A model generated the notes under the pieces. It had not been told where the DNA came from, did no database searches, and worked only from the letters and a program-made list of their open reading frames with translations. This document shows positions 21,652 to 34,217 of a DNA stretch of 64,000 bases, in pieces. The stretch covers positions 1 to 64,000 of the forward strand of contig JFHB01000004.1 in assembly GCA_000729835.1 (NCBI GenBank). The letters are read 5' to 3'. Each line of letters starts with the position of its first letter. Within the stretch, counting starts at the first letter, position 1. This DNA comes from Atkinsonella hypoxylon (lineage: Eukaryota; Ascomycota; Sordariomycetes; Hypocreales; Clavicipitaceae). A program made the translations under genes and the position numbers.

Positions 21652-24600
21652 TTACTCCAGGAGCGGAAAATCTTCGTTCAACACCCTAAACAAGCTCTCA
21701 ATCTCGGCAGCGGCAACGCCAAGCTCGTCCGCCACTTGTCCAGTGACAAGAACGTATGCATATAGCAGAGCATAGTCTCCTTCGGTGACGTTGATGCTGA
21801 CGTCTATCCGAGGCCTATTCTCGCTTTTTAGTGATGAACCCGGGGCAGAACGTCTGTCAGCTGGCGGTCCGTGATTGTGCGCTCGGAACTGGAAGATTTT
21901 ACTGAGTAGCCGATCACGTAATGCGACGATACTCGGTATCGCGTCCGTCAATGGATATTCCAGCATTATCGAGCTGGCTAGGACCTGGAAAATGTGGCAA
22001 ATCCGATCGCAGAGAGCGGCACGCTCAGTGGCCGTAAACTCTAGCAATGCCTTCTCCCCAGACGTCAGTTTGTGTCTTGGCTGCGTGACGAGACTCATGG
22101 CAAAGAAGCTGTTGAGTATCTTATTGGCGCTTTGCATGATGCGGCCGTTTGACTCGAATGGGAAGGGGCCCCGAAGCTCAAACTCAGATGCAGCCGAGTT
22201 GCGTAGGCTTTCAAGTTGGTCGACATATCGTTGCAACGCGACTTGCTCCCCTGTTGTCAGGTAACTCTGTGAGCAATCGCTGCGCAGCAATATGGCGAGT
22301 GGTCCCCGCCTCCAAATCAGGCCCATCTGAAGGAAGAGCACTGATATACCTTCCTTGAATTTCTTGCGCGCGGAAATCGGCCAGATCAGTCGACAGATTA
22401 TCAGCCCCCATAGAATTCCGGCCGTAACTGACATGGCTCGGTGCTTGACAATCTCCATGATGAGCGGATGAACTCCGCCTTCATCGTCATCGTCATCGTC
22501 TACTTTCTGACTCAAACTGTAGGCATATAGTGTTGACACATTGTATGCCAGGAGTGTCATCCGACCTAGTGGTGCCTGGCCACGTGCCACGATGAGGTAA
22601 AAGTTGAAAAAGCTCACGCCCCAGCCCAGGATGACGAGAGCTACGGCATTACCTTGACTGATGTTCCAATTTGCCACCGAAAACGCCGCGCCGAGAAATG
22701 TGCCGACAAATCTCGACCATCCGGTAGTGTTGGAGGCCCCGACAGTCATAGAGCACACGATCATGAAAGACAACAAACCCCATTCTCCTCGATAGTGAAA
22801 ATACAGCGGGCGCGTTTCGGGAAGAAAAGCAAGCATGGCCCACAGAGAAGCACCCAATCCCACCTTGATGCCAAACAGAGCTATAACCGAGTCAGCAACA
22901 CAGGAGAATAAGGCTATTAAGCATGGCACTTACTGTCATCGGCAGCCATTCTTCTTAGTACTCTCAAGACCACGAGCGAGAGTCGTGCTAATAAACTATT
23001 TTCTTCGGGGGATGCTTGCCATGCATAGGTTTCCCTACGCGAGGCCATTGACTCGGGGATGCCTCTTGGGAATTGCCTTTTCCTGATCGGCTTCATAAGA
23101 GCCTCGGCTTCTGTCGACTCGAATGGAAGCGTAGACATGCTGTAACCTCTCTTGGCTTCAGCTCTCCACCAGAGCAGCCAAGTCCAGCTTCGCTTCGAGT
23201 TACCCGAGACATGGCGAAGGTCTTCAAGAACATCCAGATACTTGGCCATTTCTTCTCCAAATGACTGCAAACTGAAGCTGAAGTGACCGCAAGCAGCGGC
23301 CATTTCTTCCAAAGCAACGTGGCACGCGTCTTCGCTGGTGGCATTTCGTGCCGCTACATCGTAGACATATTGCAAAGCCTTCACTCGTGAGTGAACAAAT
23401 ACATCCAACTTCTGTGTCAGCAGTTGTCGGAATGCATCATTCACTCGCGTTTCGCAATCTGGAGGACCACCAAGAACGGGTTCATGAAGGACTTGAGTAA
23501 GGACTTTTGTGAGGTCTTGCATAGAAGGGCGGATCATTTCAGTGAAGGCGGCAAATAGATTTGATGCTCCACAAGAAGGGTTTGCTGCACTACTGTCGAG
23601 CAATATTTGTTGCGTTTCGGTCGCGCTCCTCAGCCCACCAATCGATAGTGCCAGAGTCTCGATCGCCTTGCTTATTGACGTTTCCACCACGTAGACTTTT
23701 TCTCGACCCAGGAGGTAATGTTCAAACTTTGCCTCTCTCAGGCTTTTCAGCATAACTGTATGTGTCTTCTTGTAGGATGAAGTGGCCCTGGAAATGGCAT
23801 TTGGGCCTTCACGTCCAGTATTTCCCCGAAGAAAGCTTGTGCTGACAGCTGCTAACACATCGCCCAGAGCCGTCGATGCCTTGAGCATAGATCCACGCAG
23901 CTGGGTTCTTGCAGAAACCGGCCAAATGAGCAGGTTCACAGAGGCTGCACTGGTGATACCCATTACAAGCATTTTAAGAACTTGGGAGATCTTCTGGTTT
24001 GAGAAAACACCAGAAACAACTGCGCTCTCCTTCGTCACGACAGAAATGATCGCTATAGACGCCAACGTGCTGCCAACGTTCACCAAAGGGTTGTTCATTC
24101 GTTGTTTGACCCAACCCAAGAACCCGAAGCCTCCAGCAATGAACACTACGACAACCAATGCGTGTGCCAGAGTCACCAAGCCTAGCTTGGATCCAATGAG
24201 AACTGAGGTAACCATGGACAGGATTGACACTAGTTCAGCGTAGGCGACTGCAATAATAGCGATCACAATAGCCTCAATCATAGATCCTGCCGATCTCGCG
24301 GCGTGAAAGTAGACGGTGATGGTGGCAACCACATGTTTGCCATCAGGTCCGCCAAGAAAGTCGGACAGAGGACCGACAAACGTCGCCAAGCTGGCAATTG
24401 TATACGCAACAGTACATTTGAGAACACCTCGACCGTGTACTGACTCCAGCCACTCTAACATGCGCAGCGCTTGTGAGTATACCAGGGCGCTTGCATGGTA
24501 GTAGTAACGGGTGATGGATCGCTGGCCATTGTCTTGAGAATGATAATGGTGAAAGGACGCAGGATGCTCGGTGACTGGCAGATATAAATCCAAGTCGGAT

Positions 24601-24686
24601 ATGCGGCTTTGAGAGGCCTGTTTTGCAAAGCCTATACTGTCGTCGTGCAGTCTACCATCGTCCGATGGAATCGCTGGAAACGCCAT
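21652..24686 (-). CDS. FUSC/BRE4-like multi-pass membrane protein (aromatic acid exporter superfamily)
   Basis: Two exons (24686..22934 and 22880..21652) joined by a GT-AG intron (GTAAGT...TTATAG), giving 993 residues from the first in-frame ATG. The frame is open further upstream without an ATG, so the exact start is uncertain. The architecture is duplicated: an N-terminal six-helix block (about residues 70-260), a long cytosolic middle, a second six-helix block after the intron (SLWAMLAFLPETRPLYFHYR onward) and a C-terminal helical region. LLIWPVSAR and LIWPISARKK close the two blocks, the internal repeat expected of this family. Related fungal proteins include Bre4 (brefeldin A sensitivity) and putative ER transporters of the DUF2421/DUF2422 type; bacterial relatives export aromatic acids. 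The transported compound is unknown. An acidic run (DDDDDDE) lies in a loop. Confidence 0.8.
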
Positions 24687-25199
24687 CAACTGGACCGGGT
24701 AAACCCCAGGCCCTCTTGGCAGGCCGAGGGTTGTCAAAAATTGAAGAGGGTGGCGATGCTGGATTAGACTCGTGGTAGAGGAGAAGGAGAAGGACTCATT
24801 TCTGTTTATGCAAAGTCTCGAATGTCAAAATGCGTCGGGATTTTCAGGAAAGCCGTACATCGCAGGAGACGATCAGGGGCGCACGAAGCTTCGAAGTTGA
24901 ACATGAGTTGTACAACATTGAAGACCCGCAAGAACAAGGTCAGCTGCAGCCAGCCAGCCTTTATCATGGGGGATTCTGCCCCACCTGACGTGGCCTCCAC
25001 AAAACTGAAAGCGTGATCTTTTCGCAACCAGTTAGCCATGACGCAATACCCCATGACTCCTCCTGTGTGCGCCCTTCAGCCAATGAAGCCAACGAGAGGG
25101 AAGGCAGGAAACTGATAGTTTGTGTTGTTTTATATTCTAATGAGAGGCTTGCCCGCAAAGATCAGCCCAACTTCTCACCTGCGAGCGTGACCGCGGACA
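24687..25199. other. Promoter-side spacer of the FUSC-like gene
   Basis: Contains the open but ATG-less extension of the FUSC-like frame up to about 24810, and the 3' flank of the TatD relic. No other gene is seen. Confidence 0.45.
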
Positions 25200-26300
25200 T
25201 CAGTTATGTCGATATCTATAGATAAACTCGTGGAAGTCGTTACATCCTGAAGTTGCCAACTCGGAAACGGCGCGGTAAATCCCTGCAAAATCATCGTCCA
25301 TTTGTCTGTTAGCCGAGTGCTAGTCTGTTGTAGCCAGTAGTCGCTCAGCTAGAATCACTTGAAGCACTTCCTTAAGCCGCGACCGTCCCACCGCATCCTG
25401 AACATTGATTGTTGTCAAGAAAGAGAAGAATATTTTGGAAGGAATTCAGATATAGTCCTGCAGCTTCCATTTTGCCATTGAAGGAGTGCAGGCAGATTCG
25501 GGGAGGATATGGTATTCCATCTACACGAGCTTCATGGCTCTCGTTCTGGCGTGCCGATGGTGACGATGCAGATACCAACATATCTCTTTGTCGCCTCGTG
25601 TCTTTTACCTTGCGCATCTCATGGCCCCTCCAAGAATAGATGAAACATTGCACGCCATGCCATGCGCTTACTGCTCGATTCACCACAGCGCCATTTCCGC
25701 TGCGTTTCGCGTATAGTCTGTTGATGAGACATGTTGATGTGATGCTTGCACAGTGGTTGGCGTTTACGAGCACCTTCTGTACGTGCTGAGTCCTGCTTCC
25801 AGGGAGTCTGACCCCACGATATAGTATTTGAAATGCCTTTTCCAGCTCAAGTTCGCCTGTCAGCGCGAGTGTATGTATCTCTGGACGTTCTTTTGTGGCG
25901 GCCAGAAATGATGATAACGCAACAGGAGTCGCCAGGCCATTGACGAAATCCAAGTTGGTCAGCTCCGGAGTAAGGACTGCTCTGCAGTGTCGTTCCTTTG
26001 CAGCAACTTGTTGATCATTGCCGACTTGAAAAGTTGGTTCAGGAGAGAGGCCGTATCCAATTCATCAGCAAAACAGGGATGTGCCTCGAATCCTGGGACT
26101 GCCGCTGCTCCTTCGTTTGATGGCAAGATATTCGCACTCGCATTGAATCGTGATGCGATTCTTCCTACGAGTGGTTGGTCCTGAGCTCTGGTAAAAAGGA
26201 ACCGTGATGACCTTGGTTTTCATCTGCCGAGGGGAAGGAACGGCCTGCATGCGTTCCGCCAATGGCAACGTGCGTTGAATGCACAATATGCCACGGGAGT
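25200..26300 (-). pseudogene. TatD/Scn1-like metal-dependent hydrolase, decayed
   Basis: Pieces of a TatD-family (fungal Scn1/Cut9-interacting type) protein lie in order on the minus strand but in different frames. They are MQAVPSPRQMKTKVITV (near 26240), TRAQDQPLVGRIASRF and VPGFEAHPCF (26190-26070, corresponding to the family AFGWHPWF), LTGELELEKAFQI (about 25860, family VGEIGLDKAF), AVSAWHGVQ and SWRGHE, PPRICLHSFNG (about 25490), then IFFSFLTTINVQDAVGRSRL and ERLLATTD-H. At least two frameshifts are needed. The conserved Trp after TTD is a TAG (25320-25322, TGG to TAG), and several metal-site neighbours are altered (Trp-His to Ala-His). The C terminus fades out near 25200. A functional product is very unlikely. 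Confidence 0.75.
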
Positions 26301-27435
26301 TCCGGTCTCTGAATGCTCATTACTGGCCATCGCGATACTACAAAGTAGCCGAAGCTCAAGGAGTAGATGCGAAAATTTTCCTACGCCCTAGGTTGCATTA
26401 GAGTAAAGTATAGAAGAGACATTCTTTTTGAACGCGAAGACCGGTGTGCCTTGACCTACGACTGGCTGTTAGGATGATGTGCCGGAATTAATATCCGACT
26501 GAAACATGCCCATGCATCTGTCTTGGGACAGCATGGCAGCTGCTCGCGCTTGTTATGACTACTATGCCCCTGTTAAGTCTCTCGTTGCGAAATTATAAGT
26601 GGATAAACTACGGAGTACTTTTCTTTAAATAATTAATTCAGGGGGTAATTAGCTCTGCGTAGAAATTAGGCACCACCTTCTGTTTTGGGCTTAGTTGATA
26701 TTGTGCGCTTATGCAGTTATTCCGATGATAGGTCCTCAAGGTTACCCTAAGAAGCCAGGAATGAAAAGTGGGCAGATGCGAGTATCCCTTTGGCAGTAAG
26801 GCCTCAGAGATGTTGCGTGCGGGGATGTAGGCCAATTAGAATACGTCGAAATCAATGGTACTTCATTTTATATAGAAGCGTCACTACAATATAAGTCCCG
26901 ATATTTTTTTTAAGTGCATAGGATAGTACATAGTACATCCTATGTCTGCAACCACGGCCGAAAGTTGATGTAACCACAATGTACTGCAAAGTGGGTGGGC
27001 CCTGGTCATGCCTGAGGCCTTCAGGCCTGCCAAAGGGATGTGCGGCCATGTGTTGCTCCTGCTAGAGGCGGCCGGGGTAGTGCGGCTTGCGCGTGCATGG
27101 CTGTGGGCCCAGCTGGAGCACGACCCCGGATTCGTCCGTCAGGAGCAACTAATGTGGTGGAATTCTCAGGAGTTGGCGCGTACTGATTCTTCCTCAATCT
27201 CACCTTTCAACGACTTTGATGACCAGGTATTCCCGTGTTTCTTGGCGAACATCATTAACGGTGCGCTGCATAATGGAGCAGGTGGTTCCTGATCGGCTCT
27301 CTTCTCCATTTTTGCAATTGTCCCGATTCTAGTCGTTCTTTATCTTGTTACTGGATGTAACCCCGTCATCAGTTGCCGCCGCCTGTTGCCGTCTCCTTGG
27401 GTTTCTTCCGAATCGAACTCTGCCGTTCGTGTCGA
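26301..27435. other. Spacer upstream of the secreted GPI-type protein
   Basis: Contains TACGGAGTAC at about 26610, AT-rich stretches, and unassigned short frames (26638-27292). No gene can be supported. Confidence 0.4.
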
Positions 27436-28230
27436 ATGCGTATTCCCTCGATAGCAGAAGCCGCGCTGGCCGCGACTGGCCTTGGAGCAGACATATTTGC
27501 CAAGCGGGACGACGGCACCACGATTTGGGCCACACCGCACGCTAGTTATTCTTCTTCAATCGGGGTTCTAGGATGCAAAATCAACACCAATCGCGTGGCA
27601 TATTGGCCGGAATCGGTCGGTTGCGATAACATCTGTGTCCAAGTCACATATGAAGATCGTCAAGTCTACCTCCTCCGCATCGATCAGTCCACCGGCGCAC
27701 ACGACATAAGCTACGATGCCTGGAATTTCCTCTACACCGGTCAGTCTGCCACGGTCAAGCCAACAGCTGGCGGTGCTGTCGAGATGAAATCCAGAACTGT
27801 CGATCCGTCAAACTGCAGGTCTCTTCTCCATACCAAGGACAAGAAGCTACCGCTTAGCGCTGCCAATAGCATGAACTTCCTCGCCAGCTGTCTACAACAA
27901 CCTGCGAGCTGGGTCGCGCAAAACTACATGCTACTCAACATTGCGGATCCGATTTGTACTGTTGGAATCGACGAGCAGTGCAAGTTGGACCGGCCAGCGG
28001 CCAATCAGCCGACTTGTCCCCACACACTGGGTCTAATGGTCACGTTGAAAGACGACCCTGTCTATAACATAGAGTATCCGAGCGGCAACAAGGTGCTGGC
28101 TGGATCTGGGGCATCTGGTTCCCCGGTTGGAAGCAACGGCGACGATGAAAACGCGGCGTGTCCTCGTTTGCGACAGTCAATTGGTTTCCTGTCTGTGATT
28201 TCACTCCTTGTTTGCCTAATCATTTCATGA
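27436..28230 (+). CDS. Secreted, probably GPI-anchored conserved fungal protein of unknown function
   Basis: Single exon, 264 residues. I chose the ATG at 27436 because the residues that follow (MRIPSIAEAALAATGLGA) align with the signal peptide expected of this protein type; no upstream in-frame ATG exists. The signal is weak because of an Arg and a Glu in it. The mature part starts with DDGTTIWATPHASYSSSIGV and has a Cys pattern (GCKINT, GCDNICV, NCRS, SCLQQP, ICTVG, CKLD) resembling a widespread ascomycete extracellular protein that I know only as uncharacterised. The C terminus (SGASGSPVGSNGDD, then a hydrophobic tail SVISLLVCLIIS) fits a GPI-attachment signal. A role in the cell wall is inference. 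The next gene downstream encodes another secreted protein in the same orientation. Confidence 0.7.
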   Translation: MRIPSIAEAALAATGLGADIFAKRDDGTTIWATPHASYSSSIGVLGCKINTNRVAYWPESVGCDNICVQVTYEDRQVYLLRIDQSTGAHDISYDAWNFLYTGQSATVKPTAGGAVEMKSRTVDPSNCRSLLHTKDKKLPLSAANSMNFLASCLQQPASWVAQNYMLLNIADPICTVGIDEQCKLDRPAANQPTCPHTLGLMVTLKDDPVYNIEYPSGNKVLAGSGASGSPVGSNGDDENAACPRLRQSIGFLSVISLLVCLIIS

Positions 28231-28947
28231 TGCGGCTCTGGAAGAAAGATGTGTAAGTTGTCTACACAAGCTACCTCTCTTCCTTGAGTCGTACTCACGA
28301 TGCAAGCAAAATAGTATATTCTTTGTGATACCCATTTGTATGTAAGCTAAAGCTACATGCCGCGTGCGAGCTACATGCAGGAGCACATATGTACTCTCGA
28401 AACAAAAAAAACATACAAGTTTACCTTCTAAGACGCGGCAGGAGCAAATTTTCAATCTTGTGGATCTGGACCGGTCGCGGACTTAGTTCTTGTGGGGCGA
28501 TTGTGCGTGGCATGTCGGTCTCAGTACGAGCTATTAACTCTTTGGTCAAGTGATGTATAAAAGACCAATTATTGAGCAGGGTGATCCCCGGATTTGCAGA
28601 CGTCCGACGGGGCCCCGAGTTGCTCACTGCAACGCACGCGCATTCGAATGTCAAGGTGTCGCAGGTTAGGCGGCACAGAGGAATGAAGTCTCCACGAGTC
28701 CATACCATGTACGGAGTATAGTAGGTATAGTAAATGCACGCGTCCCATATGAGCTAAGTGACGCGGAGAAAAGGAGCTTAACCTGATTTTGAAGCCAACA
28801 AGTCTCGTCCAGGTCGGAGGAGCGTCGCAGTATAGATATATCGCTGGTAACGGGTGGCAATCTATCTGGCTTTCGTGTGACATTGTCATTGGCATTCTTC
28901 CCATTGACCTCATCTATTGAACCCTCGTTTTCCTTTCAAACCCAACC
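28231..28947. other. Spacer between the two secreted-protein genes
   Basis: No gene recognised. A minus-strand frame across 28421-28913 lacks any domain. A TACGGAGTATA-like motif occurs near 28711. Confidence 0.45.
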
Positions 28948-29593
28948 ATGAAGTTGATGGTCTATATAAGTTTGGCGTTGGCGGCAGGGGGATTCGCCAG
29001 CGGTGACGCCCATGTCGTCCCTTGCAATTCAATATGCAAACGCATTCAGCACACAACCGATCGACTTCTCTTCCACCTCAGCCTTCCAGAGTTCGTCATC
29101 AGGAGAGATGAGCATCGTGACCGAAGTCTGAACTGGGCCACTGACGGCTGCACCAAGTCGCCGGACAACCCATTTGAGTTCCCCTTTTTGCCAGCTTGCC
29201 ACAGACACGACTTCGGATACAACAACTACCGGTCCCAGCACAGATTCACAAAGACCAACAAAGCCAAGATAGACGAGCAATTTAAAACCGAGTAAGTCTA
29301 GTGATTGTCCCCATCCAGGTCATTGTGTCTCTTTCCTGGTCTTGTGTTCATCTGACTCACGCCGCCTCAACAGCCTGTACTTCCAGTGCTCGTCGGTAAA
29401 CGCCAGGCTCGCCTGTCGAGCGCTAGCAAACATCTACTACTTTGCCGTGAGGTCGTTTGGCGGCCGTGATGCGCAGCCTGGGAAGAGGGATGAGCTCGCG
29501 TTCAGGGAGGAATACAACGAGTTGATGGCATTGTACAGCATGGAGGTGCAAAGGGCACAGAAGAGGGGTGACCTTCCAATTCTCGGAGAGTGA
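28948..29593 (+). CDS. Secreted fungal/prokaryote-type phospholipase A2
   Basis: Hydrolyses the sn-2 ester of phospholipids outside the cell; fungal members belong to the small group XIV secreted enzymes. Two exons (28948-29291 and 29374-29593) are joined by a GT-AG intron and give 187 residues. An N-terminal signal peptide (hydrophobic residues 3-18) is followed by a propeptide-like segment. The mature core has the catalytic His-Asp dyad in CHRHDFGYNNY, preceded by a DGCTKSPDNPF calcium-site region, and four conserved-looking cysteines arranged as two pairs. The C-terminal extension (about 45 residues, charged) is somewhat long. No lesion was seen. Such enzymes serve nutrition, membrane remodelling or symbiosis; which applies here is unknown. 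Confidence 0.85.
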
Positions 29594-30368
29594 CAGCAGT
29601 ATATATCATGAATCGAAGAATTCATCAAAGAAACGAGATCCAGATCCCGCTTTTGTGATCGCAGCCATGCCGTCTTTGAACCTTTGATTCTCGGTCTCAC
29701 GAGCGGTCATTGTCCAAGCGCTGCTGCGCGCTCAATTTTTCGGTCATTGTCGCTCTGGAGGTTGGCGTACAAGGCAATGCTTGACGTCGCGTCTGGCCAG
29801 CGTCGGGATTTCAACTCACTGTATTCATCATGTGCATCAAGACTCATCGCGCGACTGCTAAGACGCGAGGGTAGTTAGTCTCGACCACAACAAGGCGCGC
29901 AACTAGCTTACATAGCAGGTGACAAGGAGCAGTCACCCTCCCGAAGCGCATGCTCTCGAGTTACTCTCGTGCGTCTCACCGAGTCTCAACATGTTCCTTC
30001 CAGAGCTCGAGCTTCATCCGAGGCCTCTGAGCTGCCGCAGCACGAACAATGGGCGGGCACTCGGCCCGTACGAAAATGCTAAAGGAGATGAATCCTATAC
30101 TCTGCACAACTCGGTGGTAAGACACCGGCTTGCTGGATGAGAGCTCTGCAGCTGCATGAAACGGGCTAAGCACTTTGCGCGATACTGCCTCACTGCGAAA
30201 AGAGACCAGTTGAAATCACAAGCAACGAGACGAGGAAGCATTGGTGACGCAAACGATATGACAGGAGATTCTCTCGACGAGTAGCTTTGAAGGGACTCAG
30301 ATCGCGTGATTGCCTCGCTGGCATGAAATCAGGATTGCTCAGTAATTACGGTCTTACTTTACAGTTAT
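29594..30368. other. Convergent spacer between phospholipase and NRPS-like genes
   Basis: No gene recognised; short frames at 29684-30173 have no domain features. Confidence 0.45.
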
Positions 30369-33300
30369 TTAGTTCGACTCGGATGTCCTGTGCTCTTGTC
30401 CTGAAGATAGCCAGTCTTGAATCCAGCCGACCATCCACTCCGGGCGAAGAGGCTCGCAAGTCCAAAGACTGGGGATCAGCTTCTCCGTCTGCATGATGCT
30501 CAACCGAGCTATATCCTCATGCTCGTGTGCTAAGCTGCTGTAGAAGTCCAGCAGCTTTACACCGGAGATTGGTGCCTCCGTCTTCGAATCAGCCTCGCTT
30601 TCATGTTCACCGGGCACCGACCTCGCGTGTAATAAGGCGAGCCAATCAGCAAAAGGCACTACTTGAATCTCCTTCGGCTCCGAGTTCACCTGGGCAGCCG
30701 ACAGAGTTGATCTCACGGCGGGCAGCAATGCTGTCCATGGAGTGCTATAAGGGCTTACGGCATGAAGGACAAGCGGGCCGTCACCGGCCTGCCTTGCAGC
30801 CAAAACCTTGATGCTATCTAGTATGAAGCCGTTGAGCCGGTCGACCGGCATCCAATTCATGTCGCCTAGAATGCCGGCCGGGTTTTGCTCATTGGCATAC
30901 CCGAGCGTTTCTGGCAACGCACCGATCTGGTCCGAGGTCATCACGAGCGTCGGAAACCACTCACGCTGGCTCCAGCCCCGGAGAAGGTCTATCGAGCCCG
31001 CCACTTGCGCAATGCGGATGATCCCGGCCTTGACCCCGAAATGCCTGGAGGCGTACTCCATGAGCATTTCGCTGGTATACTTGCTTTCTCCGTAGCCATT
31101 CGTTGCCGGGGTCCTGGCATCTTGGATGATTGTCTCTGGTACCATTTCTCCGGGGGCGGAGATCCGAGGGTAGTTGGCCACGGCACTAATGCTGGAGAGG
31201 AAAAGCACTGACGCATTGGCGACTGAGTGAGCTGCCAGCGCGAGCAAGTTGACGACACCTCGCAGACTGGGTCTGAATGAAATGTGAGACAGGCTGAAGT
31301 CGACCGGCCAAGCATTGTGGATAATGACAGTAACCTTGGACTTGAGAAGCTCCAGCATTTCGGGCGAGAGTCCCAGGTCAGTTTTGCTCAGTTGGCTTGT
31401 TAAGAAGGTAACTCGACTGGCCGGAAAGCTGGTCTCAAGATCGCTCTTCTTCCTTCGGCTCTCTTGCACAGCTCCAGAGTTGTGCGATCTGTTCAAGCAG
31501 TAAATATGCTCTATGCTCTCATCCGCGAGAAGCTTGTCCAGCAGAAACGAGCCTACCTGGCCCGTAGAGCCGGTCAAGAGAACAACGTGACCACTGGTGT
31601 GTGGTGCTGGTGCATCGGCTCTGACCCGCGAAGCATCTACATCCAGGCAAAGGTCCGAAAGCGCCTTTGTATGCTCCTCAAGAAGTCGAGTCATGGTCGT
31701 GTGACGATCTCCCGACATGTCGCCGTTTGAGCCGTCCGTGTGAGATGCATGCTTCACAATTGAAGCAGCTAGTAATTGGATGGAAGGATACTCATATATC
31801 GTTCTCGGCTCCATCCAAGTAAGTTGAGGGTGATGTTTCAGCTCTTGACTCAACCTTATGACGATCAAGGAGTCCATTCCAAGAGTGAAAAAATCTTCAT
31901 CCTGAGGCATGTGATGCCAACCTGTCAAGTGTTTTACTACATCTTCAAGAACAAGTGAGACGGTGTCCAAGTTTGTAAGATCGATATCATGTGCAAAGTT
32001 GGAGCTCAAAGCGGCATCTGTATTATTGTACAATTCATCAAGGGCGTCTTTGTACAAAGCAATGGTCGCCCTTCTCTGTATTGTGCCTTTCCCAGTGCGA
32101 ACCATGGGAGCTGAGGGCTTTGTAAGGAGTATCTTTGACCGAGGGATGCGAGCATAGACAGGATAAGCCAAGTTGGCTTCTTCAACAATCGGCCAGATCT
32201 TGTCAATGGCCAGCTTTAATTGCTCATCAGGAAGGACTTCGCCCTCGACAAGCTCAACAAGAAGCGACGATTCAAATCGGCCCTCTCCAATCATGGCGGC
32301 ACCGCGCACGAGCGGGTGCCCGCTGACAATGTTCTCAAACGTGACCGGGTTGGCTTTTTCACCAGTAGAGTACACCAGAACATCGTCGGCACGACTCTCG
32401 TAGATCCAGGAATTTGGCTTTTCCGGGTGAGGCGAGAACAAGTCCCCAGTCTCGTACTCATCAATGTCTGGGAAAACGGCAAACGGAGGTTCCCGTCGGC
32501 CATGGACAGACTTGCTGGCGAGCACGAGCTCATGTAGATTGTCGAAGCGATGACGCAGCTGCGCGTGCAGCTGAGGATGGAACTCGACTGATTGCCAGTC
32601 TGTGAGTTGGGACAAGTTCTCGCGATATACAAGGGGCAAAGACCCAGCCTCGCTCAAGCCAAAGATTTGGTAAAGCGGAATATGCTTGCGAACTGCGTCT
32701 CCGGTTTCCTTTGCAAGACTTCCACCGATATAGAACAGCTTGGAAACTTTTTGTGCCAACGTGGTCAGCCCTTCAATGTCTTGTGCCAATTCCTGGAGCA
32801 TTACGGGGGCGACCAAAGCCCAGTTGACATTGGTGTTACTGACAGCTTCAATCAGACTATGAAGGGCAGGGGGAGGGCCCGAGAGTGGATAGATGGGGAT
32901 GTTGTCATTGAAAATTGGCGCGAATAGCGTGAAGGCCAGGCCTGCCATCTATGCAATGGCGAGGATTAGACTAAGCGGAAAAGCAAGATTTGAGCACGAC
33001 AACAAGTCCGATACCTACCTACCTGCCTACCTACCTACCTACCTACCTACCTACACTACAGGGAAATGCGAGGGAACTTACGTGAAAGGTAGGCAATGTG
33101 ACCAGACATTCGTCTCTGACAAGATAGCTGTTTGGACTTTCAAATCCATCAGGTGGCGCGACAGACGTGTTTGATGCCACAGCGGCAATGAACTCGTTGG
33201 TAAACACCAAAGGCTTGGGAATGCCTTGTCATGGGTCAACTTCTGTGCGGGTGGGAATACTAAGAATGCATATGACGCACCCGTCGAGCCCGACGTATGC

Positions 33301-33931
33301 AAAACACATACGGGATCATCCTTCGCTTCTTCATACGCCTTGATGCACCTATAGTCTACAACATGTGTGGGCTCAAGAAGCTCCTGCAACGAAGGAATAT
33401 GAAGCCTTTGGGAGACGCCGCAGTCGGAAAGAAGCGAGACTGGCGCGGGCTCGGGCGATGTCGTGGCGACTACGCGGCAGCCGACGCGACGGAACAAGGC
33501 CTCAAAAGCAACTTTGCTATTTCGTAGGGATGGGAAGAAGACCTGTGTCAAGTATTAGGGTCAACAGGCGCCGACTTGGCCATCCTCCAGCCTGGCCCTT
33601 CGGCACTTGCATGGCATACCTTGTGACCCGTCTTCATGGCGGCAAGCAGGATGATGGAGTACCGGACATCCCCTGGACCAAGATACGCAATGGTATCAAA
33701 TGTCTCGCTCCTCCCAAGCCTTTCCTCCAGCCACCAGGCGACGCGGTTCACGGCTCTCCACACCTCTGCGTATGTCACAGAGCGGAAGCCATCAGCATAG
33801 GTAGTGCGAGATGCTGGCAACTTGGCGAAAACCCTGTCCGGTTCAGAGCTCTTTCGAAGCTCCAGGGCCTCCAGCATCGTCTGCCGAACCTCGTTGCCCG
33901 GTAAAGTGGCGGAGGTGGACACGGATGCCAT
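30369..33931 (-). CDS. NRPS-like adenylation-thiolation-reductase enzyme (carboxylic acid reductase type)
   Basis: Four exons (33931..33620, 33542..33281, 33224..33082, 32948..30369) with GT-AG introns give 1,098 residues. The adenylation domain occupies about residues 1-560, with the core LHTSGSTG-GIPKP formed across intron 2, IFGLSEAGSLP, and YETGDLFSPHPEKPNSW. The thiolation domain follows (DFFTLGMDSLIVIRLSQEL; Ser carries phosphopantetheine). Then comes an NAD(P)-binding thioester reductase domain (VVLLTGSTGQVGSFLLDKLL, catalytic YGESK). There is no condensation domain. Such enzymes activate a carboxylic acid as AMP ester, load it on the carrier, and release it as an aldehyde or alcohol. 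Substrates can be aryl or fatty acids; this one is not assignable from sequence. Intron 3 contains a (GTAG)n repeat. Together with the desaturase, P450 and regulator to its right it may form a biosynthetic cluster. Confidence 0.9.
33012..33055. repeat. (TACC)n microsatellite in intron 3 of the NRPS-like gene
   Basis: About eleven tetranucleotide units with one interruption (CTGCC). Confidence 0.9.
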
Positions 33932-34172
33932 GTTCGAATTGCGTGCTATCTGATCGGTGCTATCTGATCAGTGAGTGAGTCAGCCCTGGGAAGATGGTTG
34001 AGCAACACAACAAATGGGTCGATCGATCAAGGAGAGAGGGGTTCATACGGGAAAGGTTCACACGGGAAGGTTGATCTCAGCCTCGCTCGCTGCCCGAGGC
34101 CGAGGTAGAAAAGCCAAGACCGATCGTGGCCTCGAGGGAAACCCTCTGGGGAAACCTGAGAGGGAAACCTGA

Positions 34173-34217
34173 GCCGTGATAGCCGTGATAGCCGTGATAG
34201 CCGTGATAGCCGTGATT
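34173..34217. repeat. 9-bp minisatellite
   Basis: Five head-to-tail copies of GCCGTGATA (last one ends TT), within 250 bases of the NRPS-like start codon. Confidence 0.9.

Noticed and set aside
25372..25953. Single intact 193-residue hypothetical gene
   Set aside because: Family fragments continue in other frames on both sides, so this is one open piece of a decayed TatD-like gene.
27008..27292. Plus-strand 94-residue frame upstream of the GPI-type gene
   Set aside because: No domain, and no splice sites linking it in frame to the downstream gene.
30090..30150. Possible tRNA-like stretch (ACTCGGTGGTAAGACACCGGCT)
   Set aside because: No acceptor-stem pairing and no B-box-like GGTTCNANNCC at the right distance.
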